This document shows positions 7,656-16,899 of a DNA stretch of 64,000 nucleotides, in pieces. The position numbers and the translations under genes are program-made. Location: assembly GCF_002154695.1 (NCBI RefSeq), contig NZ_MTAV01000061.1, positions 22,517 to 86,516 of the forward strand, in the 5' to 3' direction. The notes beneath the pieces were generated by a model. It searched no databases, was not told the origin of the DNA, and saw only the letters and a program-made list of their open reading frames with translations. This stretch comes from Nostoc sp. T09. Its GTDB lineage: Bacteria; Cyanobacteriota; Cyanobacteriia; Cyanobacteriales; Nostocaceae. Position 1 is the stretch's first letter, and the number at the start of each line of letters is the position of its first letter.

Positions 7656-9299
7656 ATGAATACGGCAGAATTATTAGTACAGTGTTTAGAAAATGAAGGT
7701 GTAGAATACGTTTTTGGGCTTCCTGGTGAAGAAAACCTCCATGTTTTAGAAGCGTTAAAACATTCTTCAATTAAATTTATTACTACCCGTCATGAACAAG
7801 GTGCAGCATTCATGGCGGATGTCTATGGACGCCTAACGGGAAAAGCCGGAGTTTGTCTTTCAACTCTTGGCCCTGGAGCAACAAATTTGATGACTGGGGT
7901 AGCAGATGCTAACCTCGACGGTGCGCCTTTAGTAGCAATTACTGGGCAAGTAGGCACAGATAGAATGCACATCGAATCCCATCAATATTTGGATTTGGTG
8001 GCAATGTTTGCCCCTGTAACTAAGTGGAATAAACAAATTGTCCGCCCCAGTATTACACCAGAAGTTGTGCGCAAAGCATTTAAGCGATCGCAAAGCGAAA
8101 AACCAGGTGCAGTACATATCGATTTACCAGAAAATATCGCTGCTATGCCTGTAGAAGGCAAACCCTTGCATAAGCATAATATTGAAAAAACCTATGCATC
8201 TTTTGCTAGTATTCGCGCAGCCGCAGCCGCAATTTCTCAAGCAGTAAATCCATTAATTTTAGTAGGTAACGGTGCAATTCGTGCTCAAGCTAGTGATGCT
8301 GTAACGCAATTTGCCACTCAGCTGAATATTCCTGTTGCCAATACTTTTATGGGCAAAGGCATTATTCCTTATACTCATCACTTAGCCTTATGGTCAGTAG
8401 GATTGCAACAACGAGATTTCATTACTTGTGGCTTTGATAATACAGATTTAGTAATTGCTATTGGCTACGATTTAATCGAATTCTCACCGAAAAAATGGAA
8501 TCCTGACGGTAAAATTCCCGTTGTTCATATTGGTCTTAGTCCTGCTGAAATTGATAGTAGTTATATTCCCTGTGCAGAAGTAATTGGTGATATTTCTGAT
8601 TCCTTGGTTGAAATCTTAAAATTATCAGATAGACAAGGTAAACCTAATCCCTACGCTATCAGCTTACGGGGAAATATTCGTGCCGACTACGAAGAACACG
8701 CTTATGATGATGGATTTCCCATCAAACCGCAAAAATTAATTTATGACTTGCGGCAAGTGATGGGCCCAGATGATATTGTCATCTCTGATGTCGGCGCACA
8801 TAAAATGTGGATGGCTCGCCATTATCATTGCCATAGCCCTAATACTTGCATTATTTCCAACGGCTTTGCTGCAATGGGGATTGCGATTCCTGGTGCTTTA
8901 GCTGCTAAACTCGTACATCCAAACCGCAAAATCGTAGCTGTAACTGGCGATGGTGGCTTTATGATGAATTGCCAGGAACTAGAAACAGCTTTGCGTGTGG
9001 GTACTCCCTTCGTCACCTTAATATTTAATGATGGTGGCTATGGGTTGATTGAGTGGAAGCAAGAAAATCATTTCGGTCCAGGACAGTCAGCTTTTGTCCG
9101 CTTTGGTAATCCCGATTTTGTCAAATTAGCCGAAAGCATGGGTTTAAAAGGTTATCGAGTTGAAGCTGCTACTGATTTAATTCCTGTACTCAAAGAAGCC
9201 CTAGCTCAAGATGTACCTGCGGTCATCGATTGTCCTGTAGACTATCGTGAGAATCGCCGCTTCACCCAAAAAGCCGGCGAGTTAAGTTGTGCGCTGTAA
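7656..9299 (+). CDS. ogdA: 2-oxoglutarate decarboxylase (ThDP-dependent, acetolactate synthase-like)
   Basis: A 547-residue ThDP enzyme. I chose the ATG at 7656 because GAGGAAA precedes it and the sequence MNTAELLVQCLENEGV matches the usual family N-terminus; an in-frame ATG at 7626 falls in repeat DNA. The catalytic Glu47 lies in TTRHEQGA. The ThDP/Mg2+ motif GDGGFMMNCQEL...NDGGYG is near residues 440-470. It resembles acetolactate synthase, but its pairing with an SSADH gene matches the cyanobacterial 2-oxoglutarate decarboxylase. It should release CO2 from 2-oxoglutarate to give succinic semialdehyde for the upstream gene product. Acetolactate synthase activity cannot be excluded from sequence alone. 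Confidence 0.82.
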   Translation: MNTAELLVQCLENEGVEYVFGLPGEENLHVLEALKHSSIKFITTRHEQGAAFMADVYGRLTGKAGVCLSTLGPGATNLMTGVADANLDGAPLVAITGQVGTDRMHIESHQYLDLVAMFAPVTKWNKQIVRPSITPEVVRKAFKRSQSEKPGAVHIDLPENIAAMPVEGKPLHKHNIEKTYASFASIRAAAAAISQAVNPLILVGNGAIRAQASDAVTQFATQLNIPVANTFMGKGIIPYTHHLALWSVGLQQRDFITCGFDNTDLVIAIGYDLIEFSPKKWNPDGKIPVVHIGLSPAEIDSSYIPCAEVIGDISDSLVEILKLSDRQGKPNPYAISLRGNIRADYEEHAYDDGFPIKPQKLIYDLRQVMGPDDIVISDVGAHKMWMARHYHCHSPNTCIISNGFAAMGIAIPGALAAKLVHPNRKIVAVTGDGGFMMNCQELETALRVGTPFVTLIFNDGGYGLIEWKQENHFGPGQSAFVRFGNPDFVKLAESMGLKGYRVEAATDLIPVLKEALAQDVPAVIDCPVDYRENRRFTQKAGELSCAL

Positions 9300-9501
9300 A
9301 AACTTGAGAGTAAGTAGTTAATTCAATACCTTCGCCGCTAAAATCCGGCACCCTAGACGTAGGGTGGGCACTGCCCACAAAAACCCTACAATTAAACTTC
9401 AGTGTACAGAATTTTTTCAAAAATCAAGCCGGATTCCTATACTCGTAGACGCAGTTCTAATATCGTCTACGAGTTTTATATATTAATGCATGAGTTTTAA
9501 A
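9300..9501. other. spacer with dispersed GTGGGCACTGCCCAC palindrome
   Basis: The gap after the decarboxylase carries a short palindrome, AGGGTGGGCACTGCCCAC (about 9360-9379). Relatives occur near 17594 and 31033. A diverged inverted repeat based on CTCGTAGACG/CGTCTACGAG lies at about 9443-9475, just before the tandem array. Confidence 0.5.
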
Positions 9502-9775
9502 TACTTGTGAATGAGGCTTTTATCCTCATTAATGAGGTTCTGATACTCGTGAATGAGGCTTTTATCCTCATCAACGAGTCTTTGATACTCGTAAATGAGG
9601 CTTTTTTCTTCGTCAGCGAGTCTTTGATACTCGCGAACGAGTCTTTTATTCTCATTCATGAGGTTCTAATACTCGTGAATGAGGCTTTTATCCTCGTCAA
9701 CGAGTCTTTGATACTCATTAATGAGGCTTTAATACTCGTGAATGAGCCTTTTATCCTCATTAGCAAAGCAGCATT
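9502..9775 (-). repeat. 21-bp minisatellite, about 13 units
   Basis: About twelve full 21-bp units plus a partial one. They alternate between a TACTCGTGAATGAGGC-type and a TCCTCATCAACGAG-type unit, so the higher-order period is 42 bp. Each unit is a degenerate quasi-palindrome (GAGT...ACTC on the minus strand). The array begins 5 bp beyond the stop codon of the minus-strand TRADD-N-associated gene. Because 21 is a multiple of 3, the plus strand stays open and reads as a degenerate heptapeptide (NEAFILI/NESLILV); I do not regard this as a proven gene. The same family recurs at 18731. Confidence 0.8.
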
Positions 9776-9780
9776 CTGAC

Positions 9781-10113
9781 TCAGGACTTTGCTTCTAATG
9801 CTCGTGCAGCCTCATCTAGCCTGTCATTACTATCTTTTGCCAGTTTTAGCCATGAAGCTGTAACACTACCATAAATCCCACCGCCCGCGGCTGTGATAGT
9901 TCCGGCTGAGATGTTGCCGGAAAACAGTAGCATAATACCAGCAAAACCTGCGATCGCACTAATCGTTGTCATGGCAAAAGCAAGGTTAAATGCTGCACTA
10001 GCTTGGCGGAGTCTCTCCTGATAAATGTTGTGGCGTTCCTGGTAAATTAGATTCACAGAAATGTGAGTTTCTTCTGTTGCCTGTTCTGTATTTGCTTGGT
10101 TTTGGTTATCCAT
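9781..10113 (-). CDS. cyanobacterial TRADD-N-associated two-TM domain protein
   Basis: A 110-residue membrane protein: a polar N-terminus (1-25), an amphipathic helix (LIYQERHNIYQERLRQASAA), then two hydrophobic segments around 45-65 and 70-88 separated by a short glycine-rich turn, and a charged C-terminal helix. This arrangement matches the cyanobacterial TRADD-N-associated TM domain described in work on bacterial Death and TRADD-N immunity proteins. No enzymatic domain is present in this copy, so it may act as a stand-alone membrane partner. It lies divergent from an HTH-ATPase and immediately upstream of a 21-bp minisatellite. Family membership is from recognition only. Confidence 0.65.
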   Translation of the reverse strand: MDNQNQANTEQATEETHISVNLIYQERHNIYQERLRQASAAFNLAFAMTTISAIAGFAGIMLLFSGNISAGTITAAGGGIYGSVTASWLKLAKDSNDRLDEAARALEAKS

Positions 10114-10302
10114 CTTGCTTGCCCTTCCAATGAACTCTACAATCTATTGAAATCGGGCAATAGGTGAGAATATAGCTGACTAATAGCTGACTTTTAGTAG
10201 ATTTCTGAAGTGATTTGTAGTCTTGGTAGGGTTTAGTGCATTAAGCTGTCACGCTTGCTACTCTACAATTAACTTTGAAATTGGTATAACAAATGAGGCG
10301 TG

Positions 10303-11391
10303 ATGGCGCGATCGCTTCGGGTAGCCCCAGAGTATATTGAAAAAGTGAAGCTAGCACTTCAGCGTAATGGCTATCCTAGCCAGAAATCGTTAGCTAATGA
10401 AGTAGGAATTTCTCTATCCACTATTAAAAACTTTCTTAGTGGAAAACCTGTTGATTATCTCAATTTTGTAGAACTTAGCGGCAAATTGGGATTAGACTGG
10501 CAAGAAATTGCATCCAGAGAACTAGAAACTCAACCATCTAAACCCCAGCTAACCAACGGGGAAGCCTCACCCTTCATCACTGGCCCACCCATCACCCAAC
10601 CGCGTTACTTTTTTGGACGAGAGAAAGAACTAAAACGCCTCTTCAACCTACTCAAACGCCATCCCCTGCAAAACGCCGCCATCATCGGTAAAAAGCGTAG
10701 CGGTAAAACATCCCTACTACACTACCTGAAAAACATTACCACCACCCCAGCAGCACAGCTGCGTCCTAATCAAAAATCTGATTGGCTACCACAACCAGAA
10801 AATTACCAGTGGATTTTCATCGACTTGCAAGACGCACGAATGCAGAATCGAGAGGGGTTGCTAAAGTGCATTTTAGAATCCCTGAAAATGCAAGTACCGA
10901 CACCTTGCAACTTAGATTATTTCATGGATGTAGTAAGTGAGAACTTGCATAAACCTACAGTCATTTTGCTGGATGAGATTGGTGTGGGATTGCAACGCTG
11001 TCCAGAATTAGATAATGGATTTTGGGAAAGTTTGCGTTCCTTGGCGACTAACTCTACAGGCGGAAATTTAGCATTTATTTTAGCTACCCCCGAATCACCA
11101 ATTGAACTAGCGCACAATACAGGACATAGCTCGCCTTTCTTCAATATTTTCGCCTACACCACATATTTAGGAGCGTTCACTGAACAACAAGCGCGAGAAT
11201 TAATAGCCAGTTCACCCATTGCTTTTGATGATGACGATATAGAGTGGATTTTAAATCAAAGTCAGTGTTTGCCAATATTATTACAAATTCTATGTCGCGA
11301 AAGATTATTTACTTTAGAAGAAGGAGAAGATGAGAATTGGCAAGAAGAAGGATTGCGACAGATTAGACCATTTTCTGATTGGTATTTGTAA
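10303..11391 (+). CDS. HTH-AAA/STAND-type ATPase
   Basis: A 362-residue protein. The N-terminus (about 10-70) is an XRE-like helix-turn-helix (QKSLANEVGISLSTIKNFLSGK). The ATPase domain has a FFGREKEL entry motif, a Walker A of GKKRSGKTS (near 130) and a Walker B of VILLDEIG. It ends soon after a conserved LPILLQILCRERL segment and has no effector or sensor repeats beyond it. The ATG at 10303 is preferred over the GTG just before it because GAGG lies 5 nt upstream. The architecture suits a DNA-associated switch ATPase of the kind common in cyanobacterial conflict regions. A decayed copy of its C-terminal part lies at 12198. Confidence 0.78.
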   Translation: MARSLRVAPEYIEKVKLALQRNGYPSQKSLANEVGISLSTIKNFLSGKPVDYLNFVELSGKLGLDWQEIASRELETQPSKPQLTNGEASPFITGPPITQPRYFFGREKELKRLFNLLKRHPLQNAAIIGKKRSGKTSLLHYLKNITTTPAAQLRPNQKSDWLPQPENYQWIFIDLQDARMQNREGLLKCILESLKMQVPTPCNLDYFMDVVSENLHKPTVILLDEIGVGLQRCPELDNGFWESLRSLATNSTGGNLAFILATPESPIELAHNTGHSSPFFNIFAYTTYLGAFTEQQARELIASSPIAFDDDDIEWILNQSQCLPILLQILCRERLFTLEEGEDENWQEEGLRQIRPFSDWYL

Positions 11392-11416
11392 TTTGTAATT
11401 ACTTTTTATGGTTGAT

Positions 11417-11818
11417 TTAGACATCGCTCAATCTTTTTCTTTCTGCTAACCGTTCATCAGTATTAAACTGTAGTAACTTTACTGTTGTTCGTCCTTCTGG
11501 TGTTAAGCCAACAATTGCTGCTTCCTCACAAGCAAAATGTTCAGACCATTGTTGTGTCCGGGGATTGAAGAGAAAACTAAATTTTTCTGTTTGGGGATCG
11601 AAAGAGCCAAGGTCTGTTCCTTTATGACGATTGCAACGCCAACAAGTTAAAGCTAAATTAGCGGCATCAGTTTTACCACCATGCTTTTCTGGAATTACAT
11701 GGTCAATTTCGTGAGCATAGAAAGAAACATTTTCGGGAAGTAAACAATACTCGCAACGACGGTTTGCTCGTTCTTCAACTAGGCGACGCAGTGCAGCAGA
11801 GATATAACTAACACTCAT
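11417..11818 (-). CDS. HNH endonuclease
   Basis: A 133-residue nuclease of the HNH superfamily. It has zinc-ribbon-like cysteine pairs (CEYC and CWRC), the catalytic motif HEIDHVIPEKHGG and the closing NLALTCWRCNRHKG. It cleaves DNA by family analogy; the target is unknown. Its ATG overlaps the stop of the upstream gene by 4 bp (ATGA), so the two are translationally coupled. The pair sits on the opposite strand between an ATPase gene and the decayed tail of a similar one, which suggests insertion or rearrangement. Confidence 0.85.
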   Translation of the reverse strand: MSVSYISAALRRLVEERANRRCEYCLLPENVSFYAHEIDHVIPEKHGGKTDAANLALTCWRCNRHKGTDLGSFDPQTEKFSFLFNPRTQQWSEHFACEEAAIVGLTPEGRTTVKLLQFNTDERLAERKRLSDV

Positions 11819-12162
11819 AAGTTAGTAGTTAAGTGCGATAAATTGCCTGTTTTGAGCATAATTATCAGATGTTCAATGCGCTCATATTCGTCTAGTTCTT
11901 TTTGTTCTGTAGGATTGAGTTCTCCAGCTTTATTACGTCTAAGTAAAGTTTGCATTCGTTCTTGCATTTCTGCTGTGGGACGGAAAGCTAAGATTTGTTC
12001 TGAAGTCGGATTGCTGACAAGGAAATCAAGAATATATTGATATACACGAGTTGGGAGTGGTGGTTGCTCAAGACTAAGAGCAAGGAGTTCTGGCAAGCGA
12101 TCGCCTAACTGTACGAGCTTGTGTGATAATTCTTCAGGAACTTCTAAGGTTATTTTGACCAC
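11815..12162 (-). CDS. small partner protein of the HNH nuclease, possible antitoxin
   Basis: A 115-residue soluble protein. The first 45 residues (MVKITLEVPEELSHKLVQLGDRLPELLALSLE) resemble a ribbon-helix-helix-like or coiled antitoxin N-terminus often seen in cyanobacteria. The rest is helical and charged. It overlaps the HNH gene by 4 bp and precedes it, the usual order for an antitoxin before a toxin. The function is inferred from gene order only; a regulatory or targeting subunit is an alternative. Confidence 0.6.
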   Translation of the reverse strand: MVKITLEVPEELSHKLVQLGDRLPELLALSLEQPPLPTRVYQYILDFLVSNPTSEQILAFRPTAEMQERMQTLLRRNKAGELNPTEQKELDEYERIEHLIIMLKTGNLSHLTTNL

Positions 12163-12197
12163 GGTTGAAGCTTTGAGATGTAACTATTTCCTCTAAT

Positions 12198-12359
12198 TTA
12201 CCTCAAAGTCATTGTCAACCACTTTTATAACAAATTCTGTGTCGAGAAAGATTATTTCTTCTAGAAGAAGGAAAAAATGATGAAAATTGGTGTGAAAAAT
12301 CCGAGTTACGATACATGAAACAGTTTGCTCATTTATTAGATTCAGAACTAGCAGAGTAA
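12198..12359 (+). pseudogene. decayed C-terminal fragment of an ATPase like 10303-11391
   Basis: Reading this frame gives QSHCQPLL-stop-QILCRERLFLLEEGKNDENW and on to a terminal stop at 12357. The ATPase gene at 10303 has QSQCLPILLQILCRERLFTLEEG and DENW at its C-terminus. The match covers more than 30 residues at the same place relative to the gene end and includes one in-frame TAA (12228-12230). No start or upstream domain remains. It is therefore the tail of a former second ATPase gene, separated from the intact copy by the HNH pair. Confidence 0.8.
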
Positions 12360-12361
12360 TA

Positions 12362-12490
12362 ATGAAAGCACATCGAATTGAAACAACATTAACCGAAGAC
12401 GGAACTTTGATCATCAAAGACTTACCATTTCAGGCTGTTCTACCATTTTTTTGTCCCAAAATTTATATTTCGGACAGGTTTATTGTCTAG
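12362..12490 (+). pseudogene. truncated antitoxin-like gene
   Basis: A 42-codon frame that begins 2 bp after the ATPase remnant. It reads MKAHRIETTLTEDGTLIIKD followed by LPFQA, then diverges. The first part matches the N-terminus of a widespread small cyanobacterial protein that usually continues LPFQAGxxVEVIIL and is often paired with a PIN-type toxin. Here the VEVIIL segment is missing and the frame ends after an unrelated, cysteine-containing tail. I read it as a decayed antitoxin-like gene without its partner. Confidence 0.6.
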
Positions 12491-12524
12491 CATTATACTC
12501 ATGATGCAAAGAAAGAGAGGTGCT

Positions 12525-15500
12525 ATGGTGGCTGTTCGGAGAAAATCACAGTTAAAAGCTTTTGAGACGTCGATTTTGGAGGCTTTAGACCAGGTAGAAC
12601 GAGCTACCTCAAAACTATTTAAGCTGGAAGATATTTTAGAAGCAGTTTGTCAAAACATCCTGGCACTGGGTTTTGATTTTGCCAACATATCTTTAATTTC
12701 TCTAGAAAAGAATATTATTGAAGGCGTACATGGAAGTGGTACGGGAGTAGTATGGGCTAATTTGGCCAAACATTACTTGGAACCAGACCCAGAACTCAGA
12801 GATATTCAAGCAGATATAATTCTCACTCAACAAACTGAGATTATTTCTGGATGGGACAAACGCTTCGATCGCTGGATTTATCAAGAGTATGGTCATGAAA
12901 AGTTAGTTCGTGTATTTACTCCTATAGTTCTGGTTCAGGATTATAACGGCAGAGTCATTAAAAATTGGTATCAGCGCTGTAAATGGCAGAAAATCAACCC
13001 TCAATTTGAAGAGAGTAGCGAAAAACAGCATGAGGTTTACAAATTGCGTCTACCACCAGATCTGCAACCTGAGGGGCGCAATCCAGAAGTGATAGTTATT
13101 GGTACAGTAGAAGCGGGTTATAGTTCTCCAGAAAGGCGAATTGAGGAGCCAATATTATCGCGATTACTACAATATATTGCTTGGCAATCTTTCGATATTT
13201 GGCAAGCACAACTACCGCGAGTTCTAGAAACGATCGCAGAAAAAGCCAAACAAATTCTTGATGCTGATGCAGCTACGCTGCATTTTTTATACGAGCCAAA
13301 TGTAGAGCAGGGTCGCTACATTTATGAAGTATTTTCCGGTGGCATTGGTAAGCAATTTCTGAAAGCTTGTCCACCGCGTCATAATGGGCTGGGAAGACAA
13401 GCCATTCAAGAAAGAAAGTACAAGTTTATCCCAGACTTATCTCAAGGTCACGACAATCTGGAAATGGCAAAGCTTAACCCCCAAGCTTTTTCGGCTGGGA
13501 TAAAAGCAATGGCAGCTTTTCCATTACAGGTTGAGAATAAAGAAGGAGTACTTTATGTTGTTTTTCGACGCAGCTATATCTTATCTACACGCAAGCTGCG
13601 CTTAGTAGAATTATTTGTTCGCCGCTGGGCTGTTGATGCAATTTGGCACACGATCAAACTCCAACAAATGCGTGATGAAGCACGCCAGCTAGCAGGACTC
13701 TACTCTGTCACCCAATCCCTCGGTCGCATACCAGAAGATAATCTTTTACATCGTGTCGCTTGGGATACTTTGAATCTTCTGGGTGCAGATGTAGTTAAGG
13801 TCTACGAATATATCCAGACCGAAAGGCAATTTACAACTCCTCCGAAAACAGCAGGAAGATTAAGGCAAGACCAGAAGATGCAAGATGAGATTATTGAACA
13901 AAATGTCCCATTTTTGCTGCTTCAAAGGGGAGAAAATGTTTATGCTCCACAACTAGAAAAAGAACCAATATTTCAAAATTCAGCCTTTACTCATAGAGAA
14001 AAAATCCGTTCGGCATCTGGTGTTCTATTAGAAGTTGATAAAGATATAGTCGGAGTAATGTTTATTAACTACCGCCGACCTCACAGTTTTTCTGAAGATG
14101 AGAAAAAGATTATTGAAACTCTGGCTTCTTCAGCTGCGATCGCGATTAAAAATCAAAGCTGGGAAGTTCAAGCTGCTCAAATTGAACTGGATGCACGAAG
14201 TTTAGAAAACTGTGCGGATGTAGAAGCGATCCGTCAAGCTCATCGTGGTCTGGCAAATGGCGAACTTGAAAGCCCAGTTCGCACTCTACTAAACATTTTC
14301 AGTCGCATCAGTGAAGGTGTTGATGCTGCACTGAATCAGGCAAGTACTTACAACCAACGCCTAGCCCTCAGATCTGTCACCGACCGTTTAGACGGATACT
14401 TGCAAGAATTTAATCGTACTAGTAAAAAATACACAATCAATTTCTATCCCATCGCCAAACGTTGGCGTGAAATTATAGCCAACTATGCAGAAGAACTAGC
14501 AAAAGCTACAGAACTTCGCCAAGAAATTGACTCTCCTTACATCATTGGCGTGCCCCTCACACAAGAACAAGAAATTTTCACAGGTCGTAATGATATCGGT
14601 ACACGCATTGAGCAATTACTTTTAGACCGTCGTCGCCCACCTTTGCTACTTTACGGTCAGCGACGCATGGGCAAAACTTCTCTGCTCAACAACCTGGGAA
14701 AGCTGCTACCTAATACCATCATCCCCATGTTTGTAGACTTGCAAGGTGCACCCTCATCAGCTAGCGACCATGCAGGTTTTCTCTACAACCTTGCTAGAGA
14801 AATGGTGAAATCAGCAAAAAAGCATGATGTTACTCTCCCACCCCTGAGTCGCGAAGCGTTAACTTCTGATCCCTTTACCAGCTTTGACGAATGGCTAGAT
14901 ACGGTAGAACAGACACTCGAACAAAATACCGCCTTGCTTATGCTAGATGAGTTCGAGGTACTAGACAGCGCCATAACCAAAGGACGCTTTGATGAGCAAG
15001 ATATTCTAGGAATGCTGCGTCACCTCATCCAACATCGTCCACGCTTCAAAGTTTTGCTGGCTGGTTCCCATACTATTGAAGAATATCAACGCTGGGCTAG
15101 TTATCTCATAAATGTGCAGGTAGTGCATATCTCATACCTCAAAGAAGCAGAAGCGCGACAACTAATTGAACGCCCTGTGAAAGATTTTACTCTGCGCTAT
15201 GAACCTGACGCGGTTGAGCGAGTGTTGCAACTCACCCGTTGTCACCCGTTCTTGGTACAGCTACTTTGTGCGGAAATTATCGCCCTCAAAAATGAGCAAG
15301 ATCCCTCAATTCGTAGATTGGCGACTTTAGCCGATGTAGAAGCAGCAATTCCCGAAGCTTTCAAAAGTGGCGGTTTCTTCTTCGCTGATATCCAAAATAA
15401 CCAAGTAGATGACAATGGTAGAGCGATTTTACGCTTTATTGCGGCTCAAGGGGAAGGTGCGATCGCTCCTCATCAAACTCTATTACAACAGTTTCCCCAT

Positions 15501-15611
15501 GCAGACATTACCCGCAAATTGCTATTGCAGCGGGAGTTAATTGAGGAAGTGGGTGAGGGCGATCGCTTTCAGGTTGAGTTGATTCGTCGTTGGTTTACTC
15601 TGGAAAAGTAA
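12525..15611 (+). CDS. triple-GAF STAND-type ATPase
   Basis: A 1028-residue protein. ATG at 12525 is preferred (AGAGAGG just upstream); earlier in-frame codons overlap the decayed antitoxin gene. Three GAF-like sensor domains occupy roughly 25-230, 235-390 and 395-555, followed by a helical linker. A STAND-family ATPase follows, with the entry motif EIFTGRNDI, Walker [10 protein letters not shown] (near 711) and Walker [12 protein letters not shown] (near 805). A winged-helix region closes the protein (about 960-1020). It would sense small ligands or redox state and switch an ATPase. No separate effector domain is visible. Its 3' end overlaps convergent lipB by 17 bp. Confidence 0.8.
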   Translation: MVAVRRKSQLKAFETSILEALDQVERATSKLFKLEDILEAVCQNILALGFDFANISLISLEKNIIEGVHGSGTGVVWANLAKHYLEPDPELRDIQADIILTQQTEIISGWDKRFDRWIYQEYGHEKLVRVFTPIVLVQDYNGRVIKNWYQRCKWQKINPQFEESSEKQHEVYKLRLPPDLQPEGRNPEVIVIGTVEAGYSSPERRIEEPILSRLLQYIAWQSFDIWQAQLPRVLETIAEKAKQILDADAATLHFLYEPNVEQGRYIYEVFSGGIGKQFLKACPPRHNGLGRQAIQERKYKFIPDLSQGHDNLEMAKLNPQAFSAGIKAMAAFPLQVENKEGVLYVVFRRSYILSTRKLRLVELFVRRWAVDAIWHTIKLQQMRDEARQLAGLYSVTQSLGRIPEDNLLHRVAWDTLNLLGADVVKVYEYIQTERQFTTPPKTAGRLRQDQKMQDEIIEQNVPFLLLQRGENVYAPQLEKEPIFQNSAFTHREKIRSASGVLLEVDKDIVGVMFINYRRPHSFSEDEKKIIETLASSAAIAIKNQSWEVQAAQIELDARSLENCADVEAIRQAHRGLANGELESPVRTLLNIFSRISEGVDAALNQASTYNQRLALRSVTDRLDGYLQEFNRTSKKYTINFYPIAKRWREIIANYAEELAKATELRQEIDSPYIIGVPLTQEQEIFTGRNDIGTRIEQLLLDRRRPPLLLYGQRRMGKTSLLNNLGKLLPNTIIPMFVDLQGAPSSASDHAGFLYNLAREMVKSAKKHDVTLPPLSREALTSDPFTSFDEWLDTVEQTLEQNTALLMLDEFEVLDSAITKGRFDEQDILGMLRHLIQHRPRFKVLLAGSHTIEEYQRWASYLINVQVVHISYLKEAEARQLIERPVKDFTLRYEPDAVERVLQLTRCHPFLVQLLCAEIIALKNEQDPSIRRLATLADVEAAIPEAFKSGGFFFADIQNNQVDDNGRAILRFIAAQGEGAIAPHQTLLQQFPHADITRKLLLQRELIEEVGEGDRFQVELIRRWFTLEK

Positions 15612-16269
15612 AGCCTTCATTTACTGACTCGATTAATTCCACGCCAAAAACTTCGGCAAAAGCCTGTGCAACATGGAAGCGTACCTCTTGGCAGGTAATC
15701 CCCGGAATCCATTCGGCTAAACTCGCTACAGGTTTATCAGCAATACCACAGGGAACAATCTTCGTAAAACCTTCCATTTCAGGACAGACATTTAACGCAA
15801 AGCCGTGCATCGTAATCCAACGGCTGACTTTAATCCCAATAGCTGCAACTTTTCGTCCTTCTACCCAAACACCTGTAAATGAAGGGATGCGTTCACCTTG
15901 CAATCCGTAAACTGACAATACTCGAATTAAGACTTCTTCTAGTTGCCGCAAGTACCAATGTAGGTCTTTCTGATAGCGTTGCAGATTTAGAATTGGATAG
16001 CCCACCAGTTGACCAGGGCAATGGTAAGTAACTTCGCCGCCGCGTTCAACTCTATGGACATCAAACTTAGTTTTGTCAAGGTCAAATTTGAGAAATTCTG
16101 CATTAGCTCCTTGTCCCAAGGTGTAGACAGGGGGATGTTCTAGCAGAATTAACACGTCATCCAGATTGGGGTTGTGAATGCGATCGCTCATCAGCGATCT
16201 TTGCCATGCCAGCGCCTCTAAGTAGGGTAACAATCCTTGGTTATATAACAAACAACGATATAAATGCAT
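15595..16269 (-). CDS. lipB: octanoyltransferase LipB
   Basis: A 224-residue enzyme that moves octanoyl from octanoyl-ACP to lipoyl domains, the first step of lipoate synthesis. The visible signature is [20 protein letters not shown] (77-96 region), the catalytic Lys140 (GRKVAAIG) and the catalytic Cys174 (VPCGI). The start [12 protein letters not shown] matches the normal family N-terminus; an upstream TTG would add 19 residues with no homology. The 3' end overlaps the convergent STAND gene by 17 bp, so the two mRNAs are complementary there. Confidence 0.93.
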   Translation of the reverse strand: MHLYRCLLYNQGLLPYLEALAWQRSLMSDRIHNPNLDDVLILLEHPPVYTLGQGANAEFLKFDLDKTKFDVHRVERGGEVTYHCPGQLVGYPILNLQRYQKDLHWYLRQLEEVLIRVLSVYGLQGERIPSFTGVWVEGRKVAAIGIKVSRWITMHGFALNVCPEMEGFTKIVPCGIADKPVASLAEWIPGITCQEVRFHVAQAFAEVFGVELIESVNEGFTFPE

Positions 16270-16899
16270 TTGCTTACTACGGATTCCATGAAAAATCAAC
16301 TGTTTTAGGGACCAAATATATTTCAAGTCACTAGGTTAGAGTCAACAATTGTCAAGCTTTGCAAAGGATTTTAAAGGAACATCAAGGGAACCCGCTTTAG
16401 AAAATACAAAGTGCTAGTTTGAATATATAACCTGAATGGTTTTAGGAGGAATTCTCTGCAATAAGCATCACGCCAAAACAACACAAAAAAATGTACTGGC
16501 TGGTGACGTCTAAATAAATTGTTTGCATCGAAAACACTAGTATTCTCTATGCAAAGCGAGCGAACACCTTGGGAGAAAAAGAAACTACTCATAGTTATAA
16601 AAACCTTGCTCCGACAGCAAAGGCAAGTAGGAGATCGCCTCCTCAAACTACCTCAAAAAGTGATTTCGCATAGGTGACCAATTGCCTGACAACCATTTGG
16701 ATACTAACGCAGAGATAGAGAAAATTTATCAAGGGAACGCGTGGTAACACAAAAAGATACAACAACAATCATGATAGGCGTATCGGTAGTACATAAAATT
16801 GCTTCAGATATAGTTTTGGCGGCAGTGATAGACCTTACCGCAATTTCGTTTCATACAAAACTAATTCACATCAAATAAATATTGAGCGGGAGAGTTTAC
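16270..16899. other. long leader/promoter region of lrtA and lipB
   Basis: About 630 bases between divergent lipB and lrtA with no supported gene. The lrtA-proximal part ends with GCGGGAGAG 6 nt before the ATG. Long, light-regulated 5' leaders are known for lrtA in Synechococcus PCC 7002. The length here is compatible with that, but no specific structure was resolved by eye. Confidence 0.4.

Noticed and set aside
12193..12417. 74-codon minus-strand frame opposite the ATPase remnant
   Set aside because: The plus strand clearly carries decayed ATPase and antitoxin-like sequence; the minus frame is a shadow.
16371..16646. 91-codon minus-strand frame upstream of lrtA
   Set aside because: No start signal, no motif, cysteine- and phenylalanine-rich chance composition; treated as leader DNA.
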